A program made the position numbers and the translations under genes. Positions 42,680 through 51,911 of a stretch of 64,000 nt of DNA are shown piece by piece (positions within the stretch are counted from its first letter, which is position 1; every line of letters begins with the position of its first letter). Below the pieces are notes generated by a model, which made no database searches, had not been told where the DNA came from, and saw only the letters and a list, made by a program, of their open reading frames with translations. The DNA is taken from assembly GCF_004153605.1 (NCBI RefSeq), contig NZ_SDSI01000002.1, positions 434,001-498,000 of the forward strand, read 5' to 3'. Origin of the DNA: Qipengyuania_B thermophila. Lineage in GTDB: Bacteria; Pseudomonadota; Alphaproteobacteria; Sphingomonadales; Sphingomonadaceae.

Positions 42680-44104
42680 ATGCAGTTGCCGCCCATGTCC
42701 GCGTTTTCGCCCGCCGCGCTCGAAGGCCTGCCGCACCGCTGCGCCGACGTGACCATCGGCTGCAGCGATGTGGCCGGCATCCTCGACGGTGTCCTGAAGA
42801 CCAGCGAACGGCTGCGCCGCGAGCACGACGCGCTCAAGGGCACGGTGCGCGCGCTCAACGAGGACCAGGACCGCGTGTCGCACGCCAGCGACGAGGCGCG
42901 GCTGCTGTCCGCCAAGGCGATCGGGCGGCTGGAGGAAGGGTCGGCGATCATCCGCGATTCGCTGGTGCAGATCACCACGCTGCTCGATCTGGTCGAAGCG
43001 CTGGGCCAGCACGTCACCGGCTTCGCCTCGGCGATGGCGCAGGTTCGGCGCAGCGCCAAGGACATCGAGGAGCTGGCCGACACCACGAACATCCTTGCGC
43101 TCAACGCGACCATCGAGGCCGCGCGTGCCGGCGAAGCCGGGCGCACCTTCTCGGTAGTCGCCGGCGAGGTCAAGAACCTCGCCGCCGAAACCCGCAAGGC
43201 GACGGACGAGATCGCCCGCACTGTCGACGCGCTGGGCCTTGAGGCGGGGGAGGTCGTCGGCCGGATCGAGAGCGGCAATGCGGCCAGCCGCGAAGCCAAG
43301 GCGTCGGTCAACAGCATCATGGCCACACTCAGCGGGGTGGCGGACCTCGTGACCGAGGTGGACCGGCAGAACGAGCAGATCGCCCGGGCGACCGGCACCA
43401 TCACCGGCCACGTCGCCGCCGTGCAGCGGGTGCTGACGAGCTTCGACGATGCTTCGGGCACAAACGAGAGCAGCCTTGTCCGGGCGGGTCAGCGGGTCGA
43501 GGAACTGGAACTGGCCGCCTGCGACATGTTCGACCGGATCGTTCATGCCGGCCTGTCGCCGCGCGACAGCGCCATGGTCACGCTGGCGGAGCGGTGTGCC
43601 GACGAAATCCGCCTTCTCACCGAAGACGCCCTTGGCGCCGGCCAGGTCACCGAGGCGCAGCTCTTCGACACGCGCTACCGGGAGATCCCCGGAAGCCGTC
43701 CGCCCCGTTACGAAACCGGCCTGACCGCCTGGGCACATGCACACTGGCGCCCCATTCTCGACCGGGTGTCGGCATCGGACCGGCACATCCTCGCGGCGGC
43801 GTGCACCGACATGAACGGATACCTGCCCACGCACCTCACCGAACGGTCGCGCGCGCCCACCGGCGACCTCGCGCATGATACGGCCTTCTGCCGCAACGGG
43901 CGGATCCTTCTCGGCGCCATCGACCGCAAGGCGAAGCAAAGCTCGGCACCGTTCATGATGGCGGTCTACCGCCAGGAGAACGATGGCCTCAACTATCAGG
44001 TCGTGCGCAACGTCTATGTTCCGCTGGTGATTGCCGGCCGCCGGTGGGGCGACTTCGAGGTCGCCTACAGTTTCGACCGCCGGCAGGAGGGGTCGCGCGC
44101 CTGA
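42680..44104 (+). CDS. Soluble methyl-accepting chemotaxis-type protein
   Basis: This 474-residue protein lacks any transmembrane segment or signal peptide. The signalling helix hairpin at about 60-250 has the tip NILALNATIEAARAGEAGRTFSVVAGEVKNLA. The C-terminal region (about 320-470) carries GDLAHDTAFCRNGRILLGAIDRKAKQ and a YRQENDGLNYQVVRNVYVPLVI segment, resembling the C-terminal module of cytoplasmic chemoreceptors. It may sense an internal signal and contact CheA/CheW. No other chemotaxis genes are in the window. Confidence 0.88.
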   Translation: MQLPPMSAFSPAALEGLPHRCADVTIGCSDVAGILDGVLKTSERLRREHDALKGTVRALNEDQDRVSHASDEARLLSAKAIGRLEEGSAIIRDSLVQITTLLDLVEALGQHVTGFASAMAQVRRSAKDIEELADTTNILALNATIEAARAGEAGRTFSVVAGEVKNLAAETRKATDEIARTVDALGLEAGEVVGRIESGNAASREAKASVNSIMATLSGVADLVTEVDRQNEQIARATGTITGHVAAVQRVLTSFDDASGTNESSLVRAGQRVEELELAACDMFDRIVHAGLSPRDSAMVTLAERCADEIRLLTEDALGAGQVTEAQLFDTRYREIPGSRPPRYETGLTAWAHAHWRPILDRVSASDRHILAAACTDMNGYLPTHLTERSRAPTGDLAHDTAFCRNGRILLGAIDRKAKQSSAPFMMAVYRQENDGLNYQVVRNVYVPLVIAGRRWGDFEVAYSFDRRQEGSRA

Positions 44105-44126
44105 CGCGCCGCCGCGCCGCGGGCGG

Positions 44127-44978
44127 TCACGTGCCCTTGCGCCGGGCCATGAAGGCGAGCCGCTCGAACAGCATGATGTCCGCCTCGTTCTTGAGCAGAG
44201 CCCCGTGGAGCGGGGGAATGGCCTTTGTCGGGTCGCGGTCCTGCAGCACCTCGAGCGGCATGTCCTCGTTGAGCAGCAGCTTCAGCCAGTCCAGCAGCTC
44301 GCTCGTCGACGGCTTCTTCTTGAGACCGGGCACGTCGCGCAGGTCGTAGAAGACGTCCAGCGCCTCCTTCACCAGCCGCTGCTGGATGCCGGGGAAATGC
44401 ACGGCGATGATCGCGCTCATCGTCTCGCGGTCGGGGAAGCGGATGTAGTGGAAGAAGCAGCGGCGCAGGAACGCGTCGGGCAGTTCCTTCTCGTTGTTGG
44501 AGGTGATGACGACCACCGGCCGCTCGCGCGCCGTGACCCGCTCGCCCGTTTCGTAGACATCGAAACTCATCCGGTCGAGTTCCTGCAGCAGGTCGTTGGG
44601 AAACTCGATGTCGGCTTTGTCGATCTCGTCAATGAGCAGCACCGGCAACCGTTCGGACGTGAACGCTTCCCACAGCTTGCCGCGGCGGATGTAGTTGCGG
44701 ATGTCGTGCACCCGTTCATCGCCGAGTTGTCCGTCGCGAAGGCGCGCCACCGCGTCGTATTCGTAAAGCCCCTGCTGCGCCTTCGTGGTGGACTTCACGT
44801 GCCACTCGATCAGCGGCGCATCGAGAGCCGTCGCGATCTCCTGCGCCAGCACGGTCTTGCCCGTTCCCGGCTCTCCCTTGACCAGCAGCGGCCGGCGCAG
44901 CGTGACCGCCGCGTTCACCGCGACCTTGAGGTCATCGGTGGCGATATAGCTCTGCGTACCTTCGAAGCGCTGCATCAT
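44127..44978 (-). CDS. MoxR family AAA+ ATPase
   Basis: The 283-residue MoxR protein has Walker A GEPGTGKTVLA, Walker B VLLIDEIDKAD, sensor 1 VVITSNNEKELPDAFLRRC with arginine finger, and the lid region. MoxR ATPases act with VWA proteins as metallo-enzyme chaperones. The C-terminus is arginine/lysine-rich (FMARRKGT). Its frame begins MMQRFEGTQSYIATDDLK; the second Met could be used instead. It converges on the chemotaxis-type gene, with 22 bases between. Confidence 0.93.
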   Translation of the reverse strand: MMQRFEGTQSYIATDDLKVAVNAAVTLRRPLLVKGEPGTGKTVLAQEIATALDAPLIEWHVKSTTKAQQGLYEYDAVARLRDGQLGDERVHDIRNYIRRGKLWEAFTSERLPVLLIDEIDKADIEFPNDLLQELDRMSFDVYETGERVTARERPVVVITSNNEKELPDAFLRRCFFHYIRFPDRETMSAIIAVHFPGIQQRLVKEALDVFYDLRDVPGLKKKPSTSELLDWLKLLLNEDMPLEVLQDRDPTKAIPPLHGALLKNEADIMLFERLAFMARRKGT

Positions 44979-45031
44979 GCCCTTGTCCGTGCTGCCAGTG
45001 GAGGGGCCGGACTACTGCCGCCGCCTTGTCC

Positions 45032-46354
45032 TCACAAGTGCCCTTGCCGTGGCAGCGCAAGGATGCGCTGCGCCAGCGCGCCAAGGCGGACCGGATCGAC
45101 CGGCGCGTCGGGATTGTTCCAGCCCAAGGTCAGCATGTGCCAGCGTTGCTCCCGGTCCTGCAGCAGCCAGGTGAGGTTGAGCACCCCCGGCTCCGAACCG
45201 CCCTTGAAGCCGACATACCGCCAGCCCGCGGCAGCCTCCTCGGTCATGTTGCGGTTTGCGGCCAGCAGCGCCCGCGCGGTCGCGAAGCGCGGCTCTGTCA
45301 GGGTTTTCAGAATGCGGCGAAGGCTTTGCGGGCTGGCGTGCCATTCGATCGCGTCCGGGGCGAGCGGCGCCCCGGAGAAGGCCGCTGCCACCGTGCTCGC
45401 CGCCGGCCCGGAACGCGGCAAGGCTTCAAGCATCCCGCGCCGCTCGGCTTCCGCAGCGCTCGCATAGCGGGCGCGAAGCCGCGGGTCGGCCTTGAGCACG
45501 AAGAACTCGCGCGTCATCAGGAAGGGCAACGACCGTCCGCCATCGCCGCCGGCGTCCCGCCATTCGCGCTCGACCGCCTCGCGGCCGAGCAGGGCGATGA
45601 GCTGATCGGTGGCGGTGTTGTCGCTGATCTGAAGCATCAGCGTCGCGAGCGACTGCACGGTCACCGGCGCGCCCTGCGGCCAGTCCTGCATGACGCCGCT
45701 CGGGTAGGAGCGCACGGACAGGGGCACGACTTCGTCCCAGCGATGCCGCCCCTCGTCGACGGCACGCGCCGTCGCCGCCAGCACGAACAGCTTGAAGGTC
45801 GAACCAAGCGCCAGCGGCCGGTCCGCCCCGACCTCCAACCACGCAACGCCGCCATCAACCGGACCGAACCACGCATTCACTCGTCCGGGCAGCGCGTCGA
45901 GTTCCGTCCGCACGGCATCGAGGCTGTCATTCGCCGTCTGGAAGCGCTGCACCAGCAGCCCATTCACACGGTGCGGCTCGGCCGGTTCGATCGACATCAC
46001 TCCGTGTCCGGTCGCCCGCGCAAAGCGCAGCGTCACGGCGGCACTGTGCGCCCCGTTGGGGGTGACGCTGTCGATGCCGATGAACGCGCCGTGCGCGCCC
46101 TCCAGCTGCTGCACAAGCCTCTTCAGCTGAGCCTCGCTGACCTGGGCGAGAAAAACCGGGGCAAAGACCTCTGCCGCCGGACGCTGTCCCCGCAGCACGG
46201 CGGACACGTCGGATGCGCGCCGCTCGAGCGGCGATCGCGGTGCCGCCTCAGCCTGAACCGTCGCCGCCGCAGGCCCGAGCGGCAGGATGCCGACCGGCCC
46301 CGAAAGGCCGATCAGAAGAACCGAGAGAAGGGTGCGTGTGCCTCGAGTCATCAT
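45032..46354 (-). CDS. Exported class A beta-lactamase-like serine hydrolase
   Basis: The 440-residue protein has a signal peptide (about 1-35), an extra N-terminal domain of about 120 residues containing LKRLVQQLEGAHGAFIGIDSV, then a penicillin-recognising domain with STFK at 185-188, SDN at 244-246 and KGGSEPG at 384-390. The third motif is KGG rather than KTG/KSG, so it may not hydrolyse beta-lactams efficiently. It may be a D,D-peptidase or a decoy. It is downstream of parE and on the same strand. Confidence 0.85.
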   Translation of the reverse strand: MMTRGTRTLLSVLLIGLSGPVGILPLGPAAATVQAEAAPRSPLERRASDVSAVLRGQRPAAEVFAPVFLAQVSEAQLKRLVQQLEGAHGAFIGIDSVTPNGAHSAAVTLRFARATGHGVMSIEPAEPHRVNGLLVQRFQTANDSLDAVRTELDALPGRVNAWFGPVDGGVAWLEVGADRPLALGSTFKLFVLAATARAVDEGRHRWDEVVPLSVRSYPSGVMQDWPQGAPVTVQSLATLMLQISDNTATDQLIALLGREAVEREWRDAGGDGGRSLPFLMTREFFVLKADPRLRARYASAAEAERRGMLEALPRSGPAASTVAAAFSGAPLAPDAIEWHASPQSLRRILKTLTEPRFATARALLAANRNMTEEAAAGWRYVGFKGGSEPGVLNLTWLLQDREQRWHMLTLGWNNPDAPVDPVRLGALAQRILALPRQGHL

Positions 46355-46381
46355 TCGTCCTTCCCAAAGGTGGCTTGGCTT

Positions 46382-48370
46382 TCAGGCGTCGATCAGGTCG
46401 CGGTCCACGTCCCCTGCGCGGTTCTGAATGAAGTTGAAGCGGTGTTCGGGATTGCGGCCCATGAGCTGATCCACCAGTTCCCGCACACCGGCCTGCTGCT
46501 CGTATTCCGGCGGCAGGGTGATGCGGATGAGGCTGCGGGTGGCCGGATCCATCGTCGTTTCGCGGAGCTGTTGCGGGTTCATCTCGCCCAGCCCCTTGAA
46601 GCGGGCCACCTCGACCTTGCGGTTGCGGAACACCGTGCGCTCGAGTTGGGCGCGGTGTTCGTCGTCGCGCGCATAGCGGCTGTCCTTGCCGCTAGTGAGG
46701 CGGTAGAGCGGCGGCTGGGCGAGGTAGAGATGTCCCTGCCGCACGAGATCCGGCATCTCCTGAAAGAAGAAGGTCATCAGCAGGGTGGCGATGTGCGCGC
46801 CGTCGACGTCGGCATCGGTCATGATGATGATGCGGTCGTAACGAAGCGCCTGCGGATCGCAGTCCTTGCGCGTTCCGCATCCCAGCGCCAGCACCAGATC
46901 GGCGATCTCGCTGTTGGCCGCAATCTTGTCGCGGGTGGCGGAGGCGACGTTCAGGATCTTGCCCCGGATGGGCAGGATGGCCTGGGTGCGGCGGTCGCGT
47001 GCCTGCTTGGCGCTGCCGCCCGCCGAGTCGCCTTCGACGATGAACAGTTCGGTGTCGCCGCCGCCTTCGCCGGTGCAGTCGGTCAGCTTGCCGGGCAGGC
47101 GCAGCTTGCGTCCGCTCGTCGCCGTCTTGCGCTTGATCTCGCGCTCGGCCTTGCGGCGAAGCCGTTCGTCCATCCGCTCCAGCACCTGTCCGAGCAGGGC
47201 CTTTCCGCGGTCGGGATTGTCGGTGAGGAAGTGGTCGAAATGGTCGCGGATGGCGCCTTCGACCAGCCGCGCGGCCTCGGGCGAGGTCAGCCGGTCCTTG
47301 GTCTGCGACTGGAAGGACGGATCACGGATGAACACCGAGAGCATCACCTCGGCACCGTTCATCACGTCGTCAGCCGTCAGGTCGCGGGCCTTGCGCTGTC
47401 CGATCAACTCCGCGAACGCCCGCAATCCCTTCACCAGCCCCGCGCGCAGTCCCTGCTCGTGCGTTCCGCCATCGGGCGTCGGAATGGTGTTGCAATACCA
47501 GCTCGTCGCGCCGTCCGAATAGAGCGGCCAGGCGATCGCCCACTCGACCCGCCCCTGAGGCTGTCCGTCTTCTTCGGGAAAGTCCTGCGTGCCGGCGAAC
47601 GGTTCGGCGGTGACGCAGGCCCGGCCGTCGAGCTGTTCCGCGAGGTGATCCGCCAGCCCGCCGGGAAAGCGAAAGGTCGCCTCCTCCGGCACGCCGTCGC
47701 CCGCAGCCTCGGGCGTGCAGCGCCAGCGGATCTCGACGCCGGCGAACAGATAGGCCTTGGACCGGGCGAGGCGGAACAGGCGCTTGGCGCTGAACCGCCG
47801 GTCGCCGAAGATTTCCGGGTCGGGCGTGAAGGTGATCGTCGTCCCGCGCCGGTTCGGCGCCGCACCGGTCTGCTCGAGCGGGGCGAGCGGCAGCCCGCGG
47901 CTGAACTGCTGCACATAAAGCTGCCGGTCGCGTGCAACCTCCACCCGTGTGTGCTGCGACAGGGCGTTGACGACGCTGATCCCGACGCCGTGCAGGCCGC
48001 CGCTGGTCGCGTAGGCCTTGCCGGAAAACTTGCCGCCCGAATGCAGTGTGCACAGAATGACTTCCAGCGCCGACTTGCCGGGGTAACGCGGATGCTCTCC
48101 GACCGGAATGCCGCGGCCGTTGTCGGAGATCACCAGGGTGTTGTCCGGTTCGAGACGCACCTCGATGCGGGTGGCGTGGCCGGCGACGGCCTCGTCCATG
48201 GCGTTGTCGAGCACCTCGGCGGCAAGGTGATGCAGCGCGCGGTCATCCGTCCCGCCGATGTACATGCCCGGCCGCCGGCGGACCGGCTCCAGCCCCTCGA
48301 GCACCTCGATGGCAGAAGCGTCGTAATCGCCGCTCTCGAGCGGCAGCTTGTCGAACAGGTCGTCGGTCAT
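46382..48370 (-). CDS. parE: DNA topoisomerase IV subunit B
   Basis: ParE supplies the ATPase for decatenation of replicated chromosomes. The 662-residue protein has the GHKL motifs VLDNAMDEAVAG and DNGRGIPVG with GLHGVG, and the TOPRIM motifs VEGDSAGGSAKQ and DADVDGAHI. Its length and the absence of the long GyrB insert favour ParE over GyrB. It is followed by the beta-lactamase-like gene and preceded by the LpoA-like gene on the same strand (58 bases apart). Confidence 0.95.
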   Translation of the reverse strand: MTDDLFDKLPLESGDYDASAIEVLEGLEPVRRRPGMYIGGTDDRALHHLAAEVLDNAMDEAVAGHATRIEVRLEPDNTLVISDNGRGIPVGEHPRYPGKSALEVILCTLHSGGKFSGKAYATSGGLHGVGISVVNALSQHTRVEVARDRQLYVQQFSRGLPLAPLEQTGAAPNRRGTTITFTPDPEIFGDRRFSAKRLFRLARSKAYLFAGVEIRWRCTPEAAGDGVPEEATFRFPGGLADHLAEQLDGRACVTAEPFAGTQDFPEEDGQPQGRVEWAIAWPLYSDGATSWYCNTIPTPDGGTHEQGLRAGLVKGLRAFAELIGQRKARDLTADDVMNGAEVMLSVFIRDPSFQSQTKDRLTSPEAARLVEGAIRDHFDHFLTDNPDRGKALLGQVLERMDERLRRKAEREIKRKTATSGRKLRLPGKLTDCTGEGGGDTELFIVEGDSAGGSAKQARDRRTQAILPIRGKILNVASATRDKIAANSEIADLVLALGCGTRKDCDPQALRYDRIIIMTDADVDGAHIATLLMTFFFQEMPDLVRQGHLYLAQPPLYRLTSGKDSRYARDDEHRAQLERTVFRNRKVEVARFKGLGEMNPQQLRETTMDPATRSLIRITLPPEYEQQAGVRELVDQLMGRNPEHRFNFIQNRAGDVDRDLIDA

Positions 48371-48428
48371 CGCCGCCGTCCTATCGCGGGCAGGGACGGG
48401 TGGTGCAAGGGGGGCAGGGGTGGCTGCC

Positions 48429-49595
48429 TCAGTTCGCGAAGCGGGCCGGTGCGGGGTCGACGACAGTCACTTGCCCGGCGCGCACCTGTCTTACCTCGAG
48501 CATGCGCTGCGCGGTGCCGCGACGGTCGAAGCGGAAGGCGCCGTCCAGGCCGAGGAAACCGGCGGGATCGGCAAGGCTGCGCTGAGGAAAGGGGCGGCCG
48601 AACCGCCAGTCGTCGCCCACCGCCAGCGCCAGCAGCACGGCGTCGTAGCCGAGCGTCGCAATGCGATAGGGCGCGGCACCGAATCGCGCCCGGTAGCTGT
48701 CGACAAACTGCCGGTAGCGCGCGTCCGACACGGCCGAGAAGATGGCGCCGCGCAGCGCGGGATTGTTGGCGACGCTCGCATCGCCGGACCACAGCTCGTT
48801 GCCGATGATCTGCACGCCCGTTCCCAGCTCACGGGACGCACGTCCGGCCCGCTCCGGCGTGTCGGCGATGAACACGGCCTGCAGACGGTTCGCGCTCCGC
48901 AGGCGCCGGGCCGCGCTGACGATGGAGGTGTTGTTGCGGGCGAAACGCTCGACGCCTGTCAGCGTCCCGCCGGCAGCCGCCACGCTGCTGCGGAAGGCAG
49001 CCTCGGCGCGTTCGCCGTATTCGCCTTCGGGAACGAGGGCCGCGAAGCTTGTCGTGCCCTGCTGGCGCGCCCAGCGAACCGAACGCTCGACCGACTGCTC
49101 CGGTCCGGTGCCCATGATGAACGCTCCGGTGCCCCCGCGCGCGGCATCGTTCGAAAAGCTGATCACCGGCACGTCGCGCGACCGCGCGACAGAGACGACC
49201 GGGCCGACTTCATCCCCGAACAGCGGACCAAGGATCAGGACATTGCCATCCTGCAGCGCGGTGCTGGCCGCCGCGGCTGCGCCTCCCTCGGCCGCGGTGT
49301 CGTAGCTGGTGATCCGCAGGGTCTGCGCGCCCGTGTCGATGGTCGCCATCTGCGTGGCATTCACCAGCGCCTGTCCCACCCCAGCCTCCGGGCCGGACAA
49401 GGGCACCAGCAGCGCGATCCGGTGGCGCCCCTGGTCCGAGGGCAGCACGCTGGCACTGGGCAGCGGCACCGGCGCCCGTTCGGCCGGAGCGGGAACGGAC
49501 GTGCGGGGAACGACGGCGCACCCGGCCGCCAGCAGCGACGCCGCGAGGACGACCGTTCGCCGGGTGACCGCCCGGGCCGTGCTGCGCGCCTTCAC
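48429..49595 (-). CDS. Penicillin-binding protein activator LpoA-like lipoprotein
   Basis: The 388-residue protein has a lipoprotein signal (LLAAGC, Cys near 26), a proline-rich linker and a periplasmic-binding-protein type I fold (HRIALLVPLSGPEAGVGQALVN to the end). This is the layout of the C-terminal half of LpoA, the outer-membrane activator of PBP1A, without the TPR-like N-terminal half. Its placement directly opposite rsmI-yraN matches the lpoA-yraN neighbourhood of gammaproteobacteria. The start is GTG with GGGAG 8 bases upstream. Confidence 0.8.
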   Translation of the reverse strand: MKARSTARAVTRRTVVLAASLLAAGCAVVPRTSVPAPAERAPVPLPSASVLPSDQGRHRIALLVPLSGPEAGVGQALVNATQMATIDTGAQTLRITSYDTAAEGGAAAAASTALQDGNVLILGPLFGDEVGPVVSVARSRDVPVISFSNDAARGGTGAFIMGTGPEQSVERSVRWARQQGTTSFAALVPEGEYGERAEAAFRSSVAAAGGTLTGVERFARNNTSIVSAARRLRSANRLQAVFIADTPERAGRASRELGTGVQIIGNELWSGDASVANNPALRGAIFSAVSDARYRQFVDSYRARFGAAPYRIATLGYDAVLLALAVGDDWRFGRPFPQRSLADPAGFLGLDGAFRFDRRGTAQRMLEVRQVRAGQVTVVDPAPARFAN

Positions 49596-49681
49596 GCTTG
49601 CCGCTCCCGGACAAGCTGTTCATGGTGAGGCGCATGAGCCATCGTCGCGATCCTTCTGCCGAGCGCCAGCGCGGGGACGCG

Positions 49682-50515
49682 ATGTCCGGCCCGCTGGCGC
49701 CAGGGCTTTACATTGTCGCGACACCGATTGGCAATCTGCGCGACATCACTCTGCGCGCCGTGGACGTGCTCTCACACTGCGAGCTTGTCGCCTGCGAGGA
49801 CACGCGCGTGACCGGCCGCCTGCTGCAGCACCTTGGCGTGTCCCGGCCGTTGCAGCGCCTCGACGATCATGCCGGCGAGGCGGTTCTCGACACCGTGCTC
49901 AATCGCGCCCGCACCGGCGCGGTCGCGCTGGTCAGCGACGCGGGAACCCCGCTGATCTCCGATCCCGGCTTCCGGCTGGTGCGGGAGGCGCGCCGTCGGG
50001 GCCTGCCGGTGTTTGCCGTGCCCGGCCCCGCTGCGGCCATGGCGGCGCTGTCGATCGCCGGACTGCCGACCGACCGCTTCCTTTTTGCCGGTTTCCTGCC
50101 AGCGAAGGAGGCCGCGCGCGCGGAGGTGCTGCGCGAATTGCAGTCTGTCCGGGCCACGGTGGTCTTCTACGAAACCGCGCCGCGGCTGCTGCGGTCGCTG
50201 TCGCAGCTGGCCGAACTGTGGCCGGACCGCGCCTGCGCCGTCTGCCGCGAACTGACCAAGCTGCACGAGGAATGCCGCACGGGTTCGGCCGCCGAACTTC
50301 TGGCGCATTTTGCCGAGCATCCGCCCCGGGGTGAGATCGTGCTGCTGGCCGGTCCGCCGGTGGACCGGCCTGTCGCGCTGGCGGACGCCGACGACCTCCT
50401 GCGCGAGGCGCTCGGACGGTCCAAGCCGTCCAAGGCGGCAGCGGAGGTGGCGCGCGCGACGGGTCTGGACCGGCGCGAACTGTACGCGCGGGCGCGGACC
50501 CTGACCGGCGGATGA
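49682..50515 (+). CDS. rsmI: 16S rRNA (cytidine-2'-O)-methyltransferase RsmI
   Basis: RsmI methylates the ribose of C1402 in the decoding centre. The 277-residue protein has LYIVATPIGNLRDITLRAV, CEDTRVTGRLL, LVSDAGTPLISDPGFRLV, and FAVPGPAAAMAALSIAG, the tetrapyrrole-methylase fold pattern. The ATG at 49682 (GGGGA upstream) gives the family length; in-frame ATGs at 49622 and 49634 would add 16-20 residues. It is divergent from the LpoA-like gene and overlaps yraN by four bases. Confidence 0.95.
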   Translation: MSGPLAPGLYIVATPIGNLRDITLRAVDVLSHCELVACEDTRVTGRLLQHLGVSRPLQRLDDHAGEAVLDTVLNRARTGAVALVSDAGTPLISDPGFRLVREARRRGLPVFAVPGPAAAMAALSIAGLPTDRFLFAGFLPAKEAARAEVLRELQSVRATVVFYETAPRLLRSLSQLAELWPDRACAVCRELTKLHEECRTGSAAELLAHFAEHPPRGEIVLLAGPPVDRPVALADADDLLREALGRSKPSKAAAEVARATGLDRRELYARARTLTGG

Positions 50516-50862
50516 CGCGGCGTGCTGCGGAAAGGGCGGGCCGCGACGCCGAGGCGGCGGCGACGGCATACTTCCTCGCGCGGGGATGGTCGGTGCTGGC
50601 GGTCCGGCGCCGCACGCCGGTTGGCGAGATCGATCTGGTCATCCGCCGACCGGGGCTGGTCGCGTGCGTGGAGGTGAAGTGGCGGCGGCAGGCGCGCCGG
50701 CTTGGCGAGGCCATCGACGAGCGCCGCCTGATGCGCGTGGCGGCGGCGGCGGAGGCGGTCGCGGCCGAGTACCTCCAGCCGGGCGACGACCTGAGCATCG
50801 ACGTGCTTCTGCTCAGCCCGGACACCGTGCCTCAACATCTCGCCAATGTCTGGCAGCCGTGA
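50512..50862 (+). CDS. yraN: YraN/UPF0102 family putative endonuclease
   Basis: This 116-residue protein has the nuclease-like motif GRDAEAAATAYFLARGWSVLAVRRRTPVGEIDLVIRRPG with the E-I-D and E-V-K (ACVEVKWR) residues of the restriction-endonuclease fold. Family members are thought to act on Holliday junctions or damaged DNA, but the role is unproven. The stop-start overlap (ATGA) with rsmI supports one transcript; gshB follows 26 bases later. Confidence 0.92.
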   Translation: MTRRAAERAGRDAEAAATAYFLARGWSVLAVRRRTPVGEIDLVIRRPGLVACVEVKWRRQARRLGEAIDERRLMRVAAAAEAVAAEYLQPGDDLSIDVLLLSPDTVPQHLANVWQP

Positions 50863-50888
50863 GCGCCGCCGGGAAAGGATAGCTGACC

Positions 50889-51860
50889 ATGAGCTTGCGT
50901 GTGGCCGTGCAGATGGACCCGCTGGAGTCCATCAACATCGCCGGGGACTCCACCTTCGCCCTGATGCTTGCCGCGCAGGCGCGCGGGCACCGGCTGTGGC
51001 ATTATGCGCCCGCCGCGCTCGCCTATGAGAGCGACGGGGATGGGCGGGAAACACTTCACGTCGAGGCGCGGCCCGTCGAGGTGCGCGCCCGCCCCGGCGA
51101 CCATTTCACCGCCGCGGCGCCCGAGCGTCTCGACCTGCGCGAGGATGTCGACGTCGTCCTGATGCGGCAGGATCCGCCTTTTGATCTCGGCTACATCAGC
51201 GCGGCGCTGCTTCTCGACCGGATCAAGGATCGCACGCTGGTCGTCAACGATCCGCGCGAAGTCATCAATGCGCCGGAAAAAATGTTCGTGCTGAACTTCA
51301 GGGACTTCATGCCGCCGACGCTGGTGACGCGCAGCCTGGCCGAGATCCGGCGTTTCCAGGCCCGGCACGGCGCGATCGTGGTCAAGCCCCTGCATGGCAA
51401 TGGCGGCAAGGCGATCTTCCGGATCGACGCGGACGGCACCAACCTTGCCGCCCTGTCCGAAGTGTTCGACCAGCTGTGGCCGGAACCGCACATGGTGCAG
51501 CCCTTCCTTCCCGAGGTGCGGCAGGGCGACAAGCGGATCATCCTTGTCGACGGCGAACTTGCGGGCGCCATCAACCGCCGCCCCGGCGAGGGCGAGTTCC
51601 GCTCGAACCTGGCGCAGGGCGGAAGCGCCGAAGCCACCGCTCTGACGGAGCGCGAACACGAAATCTGCGCCGCCATCGGCCCGGAACTGCGGCGCCGCGG
51701 ATTGCTGTTTGTCGGGATCGATGTCATCGGCGGCCGATGGCTGACCGAAATCAACGTCACCTCCCCGACCGGCATCGTGGCCGTGGACCGCTTCAACGGC
51801 ACGGACACCGCTGGCCGGATCTGGGACAGCATCGAGGCGCGCTGTCGCGCCCGCACCTAG
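50889..51860 (+). CDS. gshB: Glutathione synthase
   Basis: GshB joins gamma-glutamylcysteine and glycine using ATP. The 323-residue ATP-grasp enzyme begins LRVAVQMDPLESINIAGDSTFALMLAAQ. It has the ATP-binding region AIVVKPLHGNGGKAIFRI and the metal-binding end FVGIDVIGGRWLTEINVTSPTG. AAGGA lies about 8-10 bases before the ATG. It is third in the rsmI-yraN-gshB run, a conserved alphaproteobacterial order. Confidence 0.96.
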   Translation: MSLRVAVQMDPLESINIAGDSTFALMLAAQARGHRLWHYAPAALAYESDGDGRETLHVEARPVEVRARPGDHFTAAAPERLDLREDVDVVLMRQDPPFDLGYISAALLLDRIKDRTLVVNDPREVINAPEKMFVLNFRDFMPPTLVTRSLAEIRRFQARHGAIVVKPLHGNGGKAIFRIDADGTNLAALSEVFDQLWPEPHMVQPFLPEVRQGDKRIILVDGELAGAINRRPGEGEFRSNLAQGGSAEATALTEREHEICAAIGPELRRRGLLFVGIDVIGGRWLTEINVTSPTGIVAVDRFNGTDTAGRIWDSIEARCRART

Positions 51861-51911
51861 CGGCGTGGCAGGGGGCGAGGTGTCACTGCCGGAAAAAAGA
51901 GCGCGCGCTTC

